A stretch of 64,000 nucleotides of DNA from assembly GCF_900102465.1 (NCBI RefSeq), contig NZ_FNBW01000002.1, forward strand, positions 1 to 64,000. Direction: 5' to 3'. This stretch comes from Thalassobaculum litoreum DSM 18839. Its GTDB lineage: Bacteria > Pseudomonadota > Alphaproteobacteria > Thalassobaculales > Thalassobaculaceae. Under the pieces are notes generated by a model, which worked only from the letters and a program-made list of their open reading frames with translations, did no database searches and had not been told where the DNA came from. The translations under genes were made by a program, and so were the position numbers. Below are positions 25,736 through 35,334 of the stretch, piece after piece (position 1 is the first letter of the stretch; each line of letters begins with the position of its first letter).

Positions 25736-26964
25736 GTTCTCATTCCTCCCTCTGACGCCAGACGGCGCAATTCCGACCGGCAGGCCTCCGCGTCTGCGGC
25801 GAAGTCCCCCATGATCCACCATGCTTCCACACGGCGCAGCAAATCTCCGACAATCGGCCCCGGCGGGATGCCGAGCTCGGTCACGTCGCCGCCGCCGAGC
25901 GGGAAGACGGGACGCGTCCAGGTCCGGGCGGTGTCGAGATCGTCGGCGACATCCTCGCCGGTTTCGGCCGCGCGCAGCAATCGGGCATCGGTGAAGGCCT
26001 CCGCGCCGACGCGATAGATCGCGGCCCGACGCGCCCGCGCATCCGCCGGCGCATCGGGCGGCGTGGCCAGAGCCGCGGCCAGGCGCTTGGCCTCGGCATT
26101 CGACAGTTTCAGCCGCGCGGCCACCGTCTCCGCCCCGTCCGGCTCGGCCACCAGGGCGGCCAGGCGGCGCAGCGGATCGCCGGCCAGACCCAGGGCCCGC
26201 TCCAGATTCATCAGCGCCACCGCCCGGCCGGCATCGACCGGTCCGTCCCACAGATGCCTCGCCACGCCGGCCTCGGCCATGGCGACCAGCACCTCCGCCG
26301 CCCGCTCGGCAACCAGCAGGCGGGACAGCTCCTTCCAGATCCGTTCGCCGGACAGCCGCGCCGTGCTCGGCGCCAGGGCGGAACAGGCGGCCAGACCGGC
26401 GGTGTCCAGCCCGTCGCGGCCATAGGCGGCATGGAAACGGAAGAACCGCAGGATCCGCAGCACGTCTTCGCGGATCCGGGTCTCGGGCTCGCCGACGAAG
26501 CGGATCCGGCGGGCGCGGGCATCGGCAATCCCGGCCCCGGTCGGGTCGTACAGCGTGCCGTCGGCGTCGAGATACAGCGCGTTCAGGGTGAAGTCCCGGC
26601 GGGCCGCGTCCTCCGCCCAGTCGTCGGTGAAGGCGACCACGGCACGGCGGCCGTCGGTCTCCACGTCCCGGCGCAGGGTGGTGACCTCCACCGGCTCGCG
26701 GTCGATCACGACGGTGACGGTGCCGTGCTCGATGCCCGTGGGGATCGCCTTGAGCCCGGCCGCCGTGCAGAGGTCCAGCGTGCGTTCGGGCTTGGCGTCG
26801 GTGGCGATGTCGAAATCGGTGACCGGCAGGCCGAGCAGATGGTTGCGCACAGCACCGCCGACGAAGCGTCCGCGATGACCGCCCTGCGCCAGGACCGACA
26901 GAACGGCGGTCGCCGCCGGATGGCGCATCCACGCGGCGACGGCGATGGTCTCGGCCGGTTTCAT
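25732..26964 (-). CDS. cca: CCA tRNA nucleotidyltransferase / poly(A) polymerase family
   Basis: Adds or repairs the 3' CCA of tRNAs. The 410-residue protein has the nucleotidyltransferase core FVGGAVRNHLLG (about 33-44) with catalytic Asp residues in DFDIAT, the conserved RRDFTLNAL and the helical neck RILRFFRFHAAYG. The tRNA-Met in this window encodes its own CCA, so the enzyme may serve mainly in repair or on other tRNAs. The gene sits in a leftward set after DUF1285 and a NUDIX gene, an order common in alphaproteobacteria, and is coupled to the hydratase by a four-base overlap. Confidence 0.93.
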   Translation of the reverse strand: MKPAETIAVAAWMRHPAATAVLSVLAQGGHRGRFVGGAVRNHLLGLPVTDFDIATDAKPERTLDLCTAAGLKAIPTGIEHGTVTVVIDREPVEVTTLRRDVETDGRRAVVAFTDDWAEDAARRDFTLNALYLDADGTLYDPTGAGIADARARRIRFVGEPETRIREDVLRILRFFRFHAAYGRDGLDTAGLAACSALAPSTARLSGERIWKELSRLLVAERAAEVLVAMAEAGVARHLWDGPVDAGRAVALMNLERALGLAGDPLRRLAALVAEPDGAETVAARLKLSNAEAKRLAAALATPPDAPADARARRAAIYRVGAEAFTDARLLRAAETGEDVADDLDTARTWTRPVFPLGGGDVTELGIPPGPIVGDLLRRVEAWWIMGDFAADAEACRSELRRLASEGGMRT

Positions 26965-26988
26965 GGACCCGTTATCATAGATTTGCGC

Positions 26989-27663
26989 TCAGCGCTGCGA
27001 GGCGGCGTGCATGACGTCGGACAGGTTCACCAGCATGCCCGCCGTGGCGCCCCAGATGTAGTAGTGCTCGTAGGGCAGCACGAAAAAGTGCCGTGTCGTC
27101 CCCTGCCAGGTGCGGCTGTGCCGCTCCTGATTGGCGGGATCGAGCAGGAAGGACAGCGGCACCTCGAAGATTTCCGCCACCTCCACCGGGCAGGGCGTGA
27201 GGGCCAGCGGCGGGCGCAGGAAGCCGACGATCGGCGTCACGGAATAGCCGGTGCGGGTCACGTAGGTGTCCAGCCGGCCGACGATCTCGACCTCGCGGCG
27301 GTCCAGGCCGATCTCCTCCTCGCTCTCACGCAGGGCCGTGTCGATATGGCTGCCGTCCTCCTCCTCGACGCGGCCGCCGGGGAAGCTGATCTGGCCCTTA
27401 TGCACCGGCAGGTCGTCGGAGCGGCGGGTCAGCAGCACGGTCAGGTGTCCGTCGCGCTGCACGATCGGCACCAGCACCGCCGCCTGACGCGGATCGGCGG
27501 GCACCGCCATGCCCGGGTTCAGGTCGTGGTCGCCGCGGTAGTGGACGATGGGGGAGACCGCGTGGGGCAGTCCGTCGGTCAAGCGACCCTCGGCGGCGCC
27601 CAGGAACTGTCGGCGGAAGCCTTCGTGGCTGTCCGGAATGTCCAATTGTGCTGCGTCGCTCAC
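26989..27663 (-). CDS. NUDIX hydrolase, CoA pyrophosphatase (NudL-like)
   Basis: A 224-residue NUDIX protein. The Nudix box is GGRVEEEDG...ALRESEEEIGL and it is preceded by VLLTRRSDDLPVHKGQISFP, the signature of the CoA-diphosphatase branch that cleaves CoA and acyl-CoAs to 4'-phosphopantetheine and 3',5'-ADP. The GTG at 27663 overlaps the DUF1285 TGA stop (GTGA), so this start fits translational coupling. A longer frame from 27702 is possible but runs inside DUF1285. Confidence 0.92.
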   Translation of the reverse strand: MSDAAQLDIPDSHEGFRRQFLGAAEGRLTDGLPHAVSPIVHYRGDHDLNPGMAVPADPRQAAVLVPIVQRDGHLTVLLTRRSDDLPVHKGQISFPGGRVEEEDGSHIDTALRESEEEIGLDRREVEIVGRLDTYVTRTGYSVTPIVGFLRPPLALTPCPVEVAEIFEVPLSFLLDPANQERHSRTWQGTTRHFFVLPYEHYYIWGATAGMLVNLSDVMHAASQR

Positions 27664-28274
27664 TCGGCCCTGCCCAGAGGAAAGAACACCCCACCACTCC
27701 ATACACCGAGAACACCCGAGCCGTCCGCGCTCTCGACCGCCATCTCGGCGAGCCGGTAGTAGGTCGCCCGGTTGATCAGCGCTTCCAGCCGGTCGCGCAC
27801 CATCACGTACGGGGCGGGCTCGCCGGTTTCCCGGTCCACGTCGAGCCGAATCGGATGATCCGGACCGGCGACCACGGTTTCGTCAAGATTGGTCCGGAAA
27901 GTCAGGGTCGCGTCGGGTCCGGCGGCATCTTCCGGCGGATCGATATCCACGTCGACCGCCACGAAGGGCGCGTCGTCCACATGGATGATCCCGCGCTCCA
28001 CCGGGGTGACGAGCCAGAACCGGCCCTCGTCGTCCCGGCGCAGGACCGTGGCGAACAGTTTGACGAGAGGCATGCGTTGGATCGGCGAATTCAGATAGTA
28101 CCAGGTGCCGTCCCGGCCGATCCGCAATCCGAACTCTCGGGGCGCGTCGGAAACCGTGTCCGCCGCGCTACACGTTTCGTTGTGATCGTCGGATGGCCCC
28201 TTGTGCGAAGCCCCGGTCACGCTACGCTCAATGTCATGGATGGACCGAACGCTGTCTTGCCCCATGTCTCTCAT
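27660..28274 (-). CDS. DUF1285 domain protein
   Basis: A 204-residue protein of the DUF1285 family, found mainly in alphaproteobacteria. Recognisable parts are FGLRIGRDGTWYYLNSPIQR, the central RFWLVTPVERGIIHVDDAPFV and the C-terminal RDRLEALINRATYYRLAEMA. The biochemical role is unknown. It is first in the leftward coupled set (DUF1285, NUDIX, CCA enzyme, hydratase) and divergent from moxR with a 137-base gap that should contain both promoters. Confidence 0.92.
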   Translation of the reverse strand: MRDMGQDSVRSIHDIERSVTGASHKGPSDDHNETCSAADTVSDAPREFGLRIGRDGTWYYLNSPIQRMPLVKLFATVLRRDDEGRFWLVTPVERGIIHVDDAPFVAVDVDIDPPEDAAGPDATLTFRTNLDETVVAGPDHPIRLDVDRETGEPAPYVMVRDRLEALINRATYYRLAEMAVESADGSGVLGVWSGGVFFPLGRAE

Positions 28275-28411
28275 GTCCGCTTCTGGCGTGCATCGACCCG
28301 GCCGCGTTCCTCGTTGATCGTTCCTGAAGGTGCGATCGTTCCAGACGCCGTCGGCCGGTTCGGGTCGGACGCGACCGGAAGCCGCGCCCCTGTAAAGGAA
28401 ATATAGCCGCG

Positions 28412-29440
28412 ATGAGCGATACCACCACCCTTGACCCCCGAGCGAACGGTATTCCGAAGGACGGTGCCGCCTTCATCAAGGAGATCGAGACGCTCGCCGA
28501 CACGCTCACCACCGTGCGCAGCGGAGTGGGGAAGATCATCTTCGGCCAGCAGGAAGTGGTCGACCAGACCCTGGTCACAGTGCTGGCCGGCGGTCATGCC
28601 CTGCTGATCGGCGTTCCCGGTCTGGCCAAGACCCGGCTGGTCGAGACCCTGGGCATCGTCCTCGGCCTCGACGACAAGCGCATCCAGTGCACGCCCGACC
28701 TGATGCCGTCCGACATCCTGGGCTCGGAGATCCTGGACGAGGATGCCGAGGGCAGACGCAGCTTCCGCTTCGTCGAAGGCCCGGTCTTCGCCCAGTTGCT
28801 GATGGCGGACGAGATCAACCGCGCCAGCCCGCGCACCCAGTCCGCGCTGCTGCAGGCAATGCAGGAGCACAGCATCTCCGTCGCCGGCCACACCCACGCG
28901 CTGCCCAGCCCGTTCCATGTGCTGGCCACCCAGAACCCGCTCGAGCAGGAGGGTACCTATCCTCTGCCCGAGGCCCAGCTCGACCGTTTCCTGCTGCAGG
29001 TCAGCGTCGGCTATCCCGACATGGACGCCGAGCGGGCGATGCTGCTGGCCACCACCGGGTCCGACGAGGCGAAACCCAAACAGGTGCTGAGCGCTGCCGA
29101 CCTGCTGTTTGCCCAGAAACTCCTGCGTTACCTGCCGGTGGGCGAGAGCCTGGTCGAGGCGATCCTCGGCATCGTGCGTTCGGGCCGTCCGGACAGCAGC
29201 GAGATCGAGGCGGTGCGCCGTCACGTCTCCTGGGGCCCCGGTCCCCGCGCCAGCCAGGCGCTGATGCTGGCGATCCGTGCCCGCGCCGTGCTGGACGGCA
29301 GGCTCGCGCCGTCGATCGACGACGTGCTGGAGCTGGCCTATCCGGTGCTGCGCCATCGCATGGCCCTGAATTTCGCCGCCCGGGCCGAGGGCGTGTCCCT
29401 GGACTCGGTCATCGACAGCCTCTGCGCCCCTTACCGCTGA
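28412..29440 (+). CDS. MoxR family AAA+ ATPase
   Basis: A 342-residue cytoplasmic MoxR-type AAA+ ATPase with Walker A GVPGLAKT (about 68-75), Walker B LLMADEIN with ASPRTQSALLQAMQE following (about 130-150), and sensor motif ATQNPLEQEG. MoxR proteins act as chaperones for metal insertion or complex maturation, usually together with VWA/DUF58 partners. It opens a rightward operon with DUF58, a BatA-DUF4159 membrane protein and a second large membrane protein, all within short gaps. Confidence 0.95.
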   Translation: MSDTTTLDPRANGIPKDGAAFIKEIETLADTLTTVRSGVGKIIFGQQEVVDQTLVTVLAGGHALLIGVPGLAKTRLVETLGIVLGLDDKRIQCTPDLMPSDILGSEILDEDAEGRRSFRFVEGPVFAQLLMADEINRASPRTQSALLQAMQEHSISVAGHTHALPSPFHVLATQNPLEQEGTYPLPEAQLDRFLLQVSVGYPDMDAERAMLLATTGSDEAKPKQVLSAADLLFAQKLLRYLPVGESLVEAILGIVRSGRPDSSEIEAVRRHVSWGPGPRASQALMLAIRARAVLDGRLAPSIDDVLELAYPVLRHRMALNFAARAEGVSLDSVIDSLCAPYR

Positions 29441-29450
29441 CGGAGCCTTG

Positions 29451-30308
29451 ATGCGCCAACAGGCCCAGGACCTCGCTGCGACCCTGCCCCCGCTTCTGGT
29501 GGCGGCGCAGCGCGTGGCCCATACCGTGGCGCCCGGCGCCCATGGCCGCCGTCGGGCGGGGCTCGGCGACGATTTCTGGCAGTTCCGTCCCTATCAGTCG
29601 TTCGACTCCGTGCGCAGCATCGACTGGCGCCGCTCCGCCATGGGGCAGACTACCTTCGTGCGGGAACGCGAGCAGGCGACGGCTCAGACCGTCTACCTCT
29701 GGCGCGACGCCTCGCCGTCGATGCGCTGGCGTTCCGACCGCAACCTGCCGGAAAAGCGCGAGCGCGCGGCCCTGCTCACGATGGCGCTGGCCGTCCTGCT
29801 GATCGAGGCGGGCGAGCGGGTCGGGCTGGTGGGCGAGCAGATCTCGCCGCGCACCGGCCGGCCGGCACTGGAGCCCCTGGCCGCCCTGCTCACCATGACG
29901 TCCGACGCGGCCGGGTCTCTACCGGTCTACGAGCCGCTGCCCCGCCATGGCACCGCCGTGCTGATGGGCGACCTGTTCGATCCCCTGAGCGAGGTCGACG
30001 CCCTGGTGAAGCGTTGGTCCGCCGAAGGCATCCGCGGCCACATTCTGCAGGTGACGGACCCGGCGGAGGAGAGCTTCCCGTTCCACGGCCGCGTGCGGTT
30101 CGAGGGGCTGGAGCACGAGCTGCCGCAACTGCTCGGCCGGGCCGAGCGGGTGGCCGACGACTATGCGAGCCGGTTCGCCGCCCACCGCGCCGGTCTGGAG
30201 GAGATCGCCCGGCGCGCCGGCTGGAGCTTCGCCCATCACACCACGGACCGGCCGGCCGAGGCGGCGCTGCTCGCGCTGTACACCGTGATCGCCCAACGGC
30301 CGGATTGA
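29451..30308 (+). CDS. DUF58 domain protein
   Basis: A 285-residue DUF58 protein, the usual MoxR partner, with a VWA-related fold. The diagnostic SVRSIDWRRSAMGQTTFVRE is followed by a MIDAS-like strand YLWRDASPSMRW, where the DxSxS of VWA domains is recognisable. It starts 10 bases after moxR, with CGGAG five bases before the ATG. Together with MoxR it probably acts on a client at the membrane encoded by the next two genes. Confidence 0.93.
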   Translation: MRQQAQDLAATLPPLLVAAQRVAHTVAPGAHGRRRAGLGDDFWQFRPYQSFDSVRSIDWRRSAMGQTTFVREREQATAQTVYLWRDASPSMRWRSDRNLPEKRERAALLTMALAVLLIEAGERVGLVGEQISPRTGRPALEPLAALLTMTSDAAGSLPVYEPLPRHGTAVLMGDLFDPLSEVDALVKRWSAEGIRGHILQVTDPAEESFPFHGRVRFEGLEHELPQLLGRAERVADDYASRFAAHRAGLEEIARRAGWSFAHHTTDRPAEAALLALYTVIAQRPD

Positions 30309-30321
30309 GGGGAGTGCCGCG

Positions 30322-33096
30322 ATGCTGACCCTCGGTCCCCTCGCCTTCGCCGTTCCCTGGGCGCTCGCCGCCCTGGCCGTCCTGCCCGTCCTGTGGTGGC
30401 TGCTGCGGGTGATCCCGCCGGCGCCCAAGCGCATCAGCTTTCCGGCGATCCGGCTGCTGGAAGGGCTGCGGCCGGAGGAGGACACGCCCCATTCCACACC
30501 CTGGTGGCTGCTGCTGCTGCGGCTGCTGATCGCCGCCCTGGTGATCCTCGCGATCGCCCGGCCGCTGATCCCCTCGGGCACGGCGATCCCGGCCGGCGGC
30601 CCGATCCTGCTGGTGTTCGACGACGGCTGGTCCTCGGCCCGCGATTTCGAGGCCCGGCGCGACCGCGCCCTGCGCATCCTCGACCAGGCCGAACGCGAGA
30701 ACCGTGCCGTCGCCCTGCTGACCACCGCCGATCCGATGCCGGGCCAGCGCCGCGAGGTCGACCTGTCTCCGGCCGGCGCCCTGCGCTCGACGCTCGGCGC
30801 CCTGCAGCCCAAGCCCTGGGGCCGCAATCTGGTGGCGGTGGGCGAGGTGCTCGATGGCGCCACCCTTGCACCGGACACCACAGTGGTCTGGCTGCGCGAG
30901 GCGATCGAGGCGCCGGGTGCCGACGCCTTCGGCGACCGGCTTTCGCAGATCGGTCCGGTGGTGGTGATCGACAGCGCCGACAGCGGCCCGGTCTGGCTCG
31001 ACGATCCGGATCCGGCCGAACTGGCCCTGACGGCGGAACTGCGGCGCGGCACCGGCGTCGGCGACCGGGTGGTCGGCGTGCGCGCCATCGCCGAGGACGG
31101 CCGCGTGCTGACCCGGCAGAGCGCCGCCTTCGAGGCCGAGACGGATCGGCTCACCGTCGCCATCGACCTGCCGACCGAGCTGCGCAACGACGTCGCCCGG
31201 CTGGAAGTGGAGGACGAGAACACCGCGGCGTCCGTCTTCCTGATGGACGAGCGCTACAAGCGCCGGCCGGTCGGGCTGGTCTCGGCCCGGGATTTCGAGG
31301 GGTCGCAGCCGCTGCTGGACGATCTGTACTACCTCGACCGGGCGCTCGATCCGTTCACCGAGGTGCGGCGCGGCGACATCAATTCCCTGCTGGAGCGAGA
31401 CCTCGCGGTGATCGTCCTGGCCGATGCCGGGGGCATCACCTTCGAGCAGCGCCAGACGCTGGAGGGCTTTCTGGAGGCCGGCGGCGTGGTGCTGCGTTTC
31501 GCCGGCGAGCGGCTGGCGGCCTCCGGGGCCGATGAGGGCACCGACACCCTGCTGCCGGTGCGCGTCCGCCGGGGCGACCGCACCCTGGGCGGGGCCCTGT
31601 CCTGGTCGCGGCCGGAGCCACTGGCGCCGTTCGACGCCGACAGCCCCTTCGCCGGGCTCGAGGTCCCGGACGACGTGACGGTGTCGCGCCAGGTGCTGGC
31701 CGAGCCGTCGATCGACCTAGGCGAGAAGACCTGGGCCCGGCTGCTCGACGGCACGCCGATCGTGACGGCGGAACGCCGGGGCGAGGGCTGGCTGGTGCTG
31801 GTCCACACCACCGCCAACGCGGACTGGAGCAACCTGCCGCTCTCCGGCCTGTTCGTGGCCATGCTGCGCCGGATCGTGGCGCTGAGCCAGGGCATCGGAG
31901 GGTCGAACGAGCGGGCGATGCCGCCCTACGCCCTGCTGGACGGATTCGGCACGCTCGGCGGCCCGGTCTCCGGCACCGAGCCCCTGCCCTCGGCGGCGGC
32001 GCGGGCGGAGCTTGGCATGCCGGCGATCGGCCCGCGCCATCCGCCGGGCTTCTACGGCGACGAGAGCGCACGCGAGGCGCTGAACCTGGGGCCGTCGCTG
32101 GACGGCGCGGCGCTCGCCTCGGGCACGCCGGACGGCGCGGCGCGCCAGCCGCTGGAGGCCGGGCGCGACACCGAACTGCAGGGCTGGGCCCTGGCGCTCG
32201 CGCTGCTTCTGGCGATCATCGACACCCTGATCGGCCTCGCCCTGCGCGGATTGCTGACCGGGCGGTTCCTGACGGCCGGCGGCCGGGGGGCCGCCGCGAT
32301 CCTGCTGGCCGCCGCCCTGCTGGCGCCGGGCAGTGGACAGGCCCAGCAGGCGCAGCAGCCGACCGATCCGGAGGCCTTCGCCCTGCAGGCCGCCGCGGAG
32401 ATGCGCCTGGCCTATGTGCTGACCGGCGACACCTGGATCGACGGCATCAGCCATGACGGGCTGGCCGGTCTCAGCGATGAGCTGACCCGGCGCACGGCGG
32501 TGGAGCCCGCCCCGCCCTTCGGCGTCGATATCGAGAGCGACGAGCTCGCCTTCTTCCCGCTGCTGTACTGGCCGATCACCCGCGAACAGCCGGAACTGTC
32601 CGGAACCGCGGTAGCCCGGGTGAACGACTACATGCGCAACGGCGGGATCATCATCTTCGACACCCGCGACCAGTACGAGGTCACCGTGCCGGGCGCGGCC
32701 GGCGGCTCCGGCCTGCGCCGGCTGGCCCAGCTCAGCCAGAGCCTCGACATCCCGCCGCTCGCCCCCGCCTCACCGGACCACGTGCTCACCCGCGCCTTCT
32801 ATCTGCTGGACACGTTTCCCGGCCGCTATGTCGGCGGTACGGTTTGGCTGGAGGACGAACGGGTGCGCTCGTCCGACACCGAGGTCTCGCCGGTGATGGT
32901 CGGCAGCCACGACTGGGCCGGTGCCTGGGCCCGCGACCAGCAGGGACGCCCGCGCTTCCCGGTGGTGCCCGGCGGCGAGCTGCAGCGCGAGATGGCGACC
33001 CGGTTCGGCATCAACCTCGTGATGTACGCCCTGACCGGCAACTACAAGGCGGATCAGGTCCACGTGCCGTCCATCCTCGAACGGCTCGGTCAGTGA
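30322..33096 (+). CDS. Membrane protein with BatA-type N-terminus and C-terminal DUF4159
   Basis: A 924-residue protein. Two N-terminal membrane segments (about 8-30 and 61-83) flank LSFPAIRLL-like BatA/aerotolerance sequence (here ISFPAIRLLEGL). A long periplasmic or cytoplasmic middle follows, then another membrane segment (GWALALALLLAIIDTLIGLA, near 630) and a second hydrophobic stretch with a QAQQAQQ tract. The C-terminal about 220 residues match DUF4159, with ELAFFPLLYWPI and GIIIFDTRDQYE. It is the third gene of the MoxR operon. Exact role unknown. Confidence 0.88.
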   Translation: MLTLGPLAFAVPWALAALAVLPVLWWLLRVIPPAPKRISFPAIRLLEGLRPEEDTPHSTPWWLLLLRLLIAALVILAIARPLIPSGTAIPAGGPILLVFDDGWSSARDFEARRDRALRILDQAERENRAVALLTTADPMPGQRREVDLSPAGALRSTLGALQPKPWGRNLVAVGEVLDGATLAPDTTVVWLREAIEAPGADAFGDRLSQIGPVVVIDSADSGPVWLDDPDPAELALTAELRRGTGVGDRVVGVRAIAEDGRVLTRQSAAFEAETDRLTVAIDLPTELRNDVARLEVEDENTAASVFLMDERYKRRPVGLVSARDFEGSQPLLDDLYYLDRALDPFTEVRRGDINSLLERDLAVIVLADAGGITFEQRQTLEGFLEAGGVVLRFAGERLAASGADEGTDTLLPVRVRRGDRTLGGALSWSRPEPLAPFDADSPFAGLEVPDDVTVSRQVLAEPSIDLGEKTWARLLDGTPIVTAERRGEGWLVLVHTTANADWSNLPLSGLFVAMLRRIVALSQGIGGSNERAMPPYALLDGFGTLGGPVSGTEPLPSAAARAELGMPAIGPRHPPGFYGDESAREALNLGPSLDGAALASGTPDGAARQPLEAGRDTELQGWALALALLLAIIDTLIGLALRGLLTGRFLTAGGRGAAAILLAAALLAPGSGQAQQAQQPTDPEAFALQAAAEMRLAYVLTGDTWIDGISHDGLAGLSDELTRRTAVEPAPPFGVDIESDELAFFPLLYWPITREQPELSGTAVARVNDYMRNGGIIIFDTRDQYEVTVPGAAGGSGLRRLAQLSQSLDIPPLAPASPDHVLTRAFYLLDTFPGRYVGGTVWLEDERVRSSDTEVSPVMVGSHDWAGAWARDQQGRPRFPVVPGGELQREMATRFGINLVMYALTGNYKADQVHVPSILERLGQ

Positions 33097-33106
33097 GGCG
33101 GATACG

Positions 33107-35185
33107 ATGATCGCGGATTCCCTCTCCGTCAGTTTCGCCCCCCTGGTTCCCTGGGCCCTGGTGATCGGGCTCGGCATCCTGGCGCTGCTCGTGCTGGCGC
33201 TGGGCTGGATCCGGGGCGCCAACGGCATCGTCTGGCGCACCGCCGCGCTCGCCGTGCTGACCCTGGCCCTGGCCAACCCGACCCTGATCGCCGAACGCCG
33301 CGAGCCGCGCGAGGACGTGGTCGTGCTCGCCGTCGACCGCACCACCAGCCAGTCCATCGGCGAGCGCACCGAGCGCACCGACGCGGCGGTGAGCGCCCTG
33401 GAGGAACGGCTGGCCCGTCTTACGGGACTGCGGGTGAAGCAGGTCACCGTCCGCGACGGTGGCATCGGCGAGACGACGGAAGGTACCCGTCTGGGCGCCG
33501 CCGTCCGCGAGGCGCTGAGCGACGTGCCGGAGGCGCGGGTCGCTGGCGTGATCGCCGTCACCGACGGCCAGGTCCACGATTCCGAGCGGCTGACCGGCCT
33601 GACCGACGCGCCCCTGCATGTGCTGCTGACCGGCGATCAGGGGGAACAGGACCGCCGCCTGCGAGTCGTGCAGGCGCCGAGCTTCGGCATGGTCGGCAAG
33701 ACGGTGACCCTGACCGTCGAGGTCGTCGATCCGGCCACGCCCCAGGGCGAGCCCGTCACCCTGCGGCTCTCCATCGATGGCGAGCCCGGACCGGACCTGC
33801 CGATACCGGCCAATACCCGCCACGAGATCGAGCTGCCGATCGACCATGCCGGCCAGACGGTGGTGGAGCTGTCCGTGGAGCCCGGCCCGGCGGAGCTGAC
33901 CCTGGAGAACAACCGTGCCGTGGTCGGCGTCGGTGGCGTGCGCGACCGGCTGCGGGTGCTGCTGGTCTCCGGCGCGCCCCATGCCGGCGAGCGCACCTGG
34001 CGCGACATCTTGAAATCCGATCCGTCGGTCGACCTCGTCCACTTCACCATCCTGCGGCCGCCGGAGAAGCAGGACGGTACGCCGATCCGCGAGCTGTCGC
34101 TGATCGCCTTCCCGTTCCGCGAGCTGTTCGAGCTGAAGCTGAACGAGTTCGACCTGATCATCTTCGACCGCTACCGGCGGCGGGGCGTGTTGCCGCGCCT
34201 CTACCTGAAGAACATCGCCGACTATGTCCGAGACGGCGGCGCGCTGCTGGAAGCCTCCGGCCCCACCTTCGCCGGCCGGCTCAGCCTCGCCCGCACGCCG
34301 CTGGGCGAGGTGCTGCCGGTCAACCCGACCGGCGGGGTGATCGAACAGGGCTTCAGACCGAAGGTCACCGATATCGGCCAGCGCCATCCGGTCACCAGCG
34401 CGCTGGCCGGCGCCAATGCCGGCCCCACGACCGAGCCGGTCTGGGGCCGCTGGTTCCGCCAGATCGACGGCCAGGGCACCAACGGCAACGCGGTCATGAG
34501 CGGTGTCGGCGGCCGGCCTCTGCTGGTGCTCGACCGGGTCGGCGAGGGCCGGGTCGCCCATCTGCTCTCCGACCAGATCTGGCTGTGGAGCCGTGGCTTC
34601 GAGGGCGGCGGGCCGCAGGCCGAAGTGCTCCGCCGCACCGCCCATTGGCTGATGGAGGAGCCGGACCTGGAGGAGGACGACCTGCGGGCGATCTCCCGGG
34701 GCCGGTCGATCGAGATCGAGCGCCGGACCCTGGGCGACACCGTGCCGCCGGTCCGCGTGACCGGACCGGACGGCAGCGAAGTATCGGTCGAATTGGAGGT
34801 CACCCAGCCGGGGCGGGCCCGCGCCACCCTCGACGTGGACCGCCCGGGTCTGTACCGCCTGAGCGACGGGGAGCAGGACGCGCTGGTGGCGGTCGGCGCC
34901 CTCAACCCGGTCGAATTCACCGATGTCGCGACCACCGACGCCCATCTCGGCCCAATGGCCGAGGCGACAGGCGGCTCGGTCACCTGGGTCTCCGAGGCCG
35001 GCACGCCCTCGCTGCGGCGCGTGTCGCCCGGCCGCACGGCCTCCGGACGCGGTTGGATCGGGCTGCGGGAGAACGGCGACTACGTGGTCGCCGGCGTGTC
35101 GCTCCTGCCCGCGCTGCCGGCCGGTCTGGCGCTGGTCCTGGTGCTGGGCACCCTGGTTCTGGCGTGGCGCCGCGAGGGCGACTGA
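33107..35185 (+). CDS. Large membrane protein of the MoxR operon (glutamine-amidotransferase-like fold)
   Basis: A 692-residue protein with two N-terminal membrane segments (about 13-33 and 43-60), a VWA-like strand VVVLAVDRTTSQS, a beta-sandwich middle and a class-I amidotransferase-like region with LRVLLVSGAPHAGE and FDLIIFDRYRRRGVLP. A last membrane segment (ALPAGLALVLVLGTLVLAW) is near the C-terminus. This fourth gene is regularly found after DUF4159 proteins in alphaproteobacterial MoxR operons. It begins 10 bases after the preceding gene. Function unknown. Confidence 0.82.
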   Translation: MIADSLSVSFAPLVPWALVIGLGILALLVLALGWIRGANGIVWRTAALAVLTLALANPTLIAERREPREDVVVLAVDRTTSQSIGERTERTDAAVSALEERLARLTGLRVKQVTVRDGGIGETTEGTRLGAAVREALSDVPEARVAGVIAVTDGQVHDSERLTGLTDAPLHVLLTGDQGEQDRRLRVVQAPSFGMVGKTVTLTVEVVDPATPQGEPVTLRLSIDGEPGPDLPIPANTRHEIELPIDHAGQTVVELSVEPGPAELTLENNRAVVGVGGVRDRLRVLLVSGAPHAGERTWRDILKSDPSVDLVHFTILRPPEKQDGTPIRELSLIAFPFRELFELKLNEFDLIIFDRYRRRGVLPRLYLKNIADYVRDGGALLEASGPTFAGRLSLARTPLGEVLPVNPTGGVIEQGFRPKVTDIGQRHPVTSALAGANAGPTTEPVWGRWFRQIDGQGTNGNAVMSGVGGRPLLVLDRVGEGRVAHLLSDQIWLWSRGFEGGGPQAEVLRRTAHWLMEEPDLEEDDLRAISRGRSIEIERRTLGDTVPPVRVTGPDGSEVSVELEVTQPGRARATLDVDRPGLYRLSDGEQDALVAVGALNPVEFTDVATTDAHLGPMAEATGGSVTWVSEAGTPSLRRVSPGRTASGRGWIGLRENGDYVVAGVSLLPALPAGLALVLVLGTLVLAWRREGD

Positions 35186-35334
35186 CCGAAGCGGTGCCTA
35201 AAGCATCACCACACACAATCAAATAAGTGAATACTCATTCAGAACAATTCGCACAATTCCGATCAGAATTTTGACGTGACGCGTGCATACGTGCGTTGCA
35301 ATAGTCCCGCATGGTCCGAGGGAGGGAGCATGCA
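35186..35334 (+). promoter_or_regulatory. AT-rich upstream region with a short palindrome
   Basis: This gap is markedly richer in A and T than its surroundings. A TGAAT-N4-ATTCA palindrome lies at 35228-35241 and AATTC recurs twice just after it. This looks like the promoter and possible operator of the small gene that follows. The binding protein is unknown. Confidence 0.35.
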
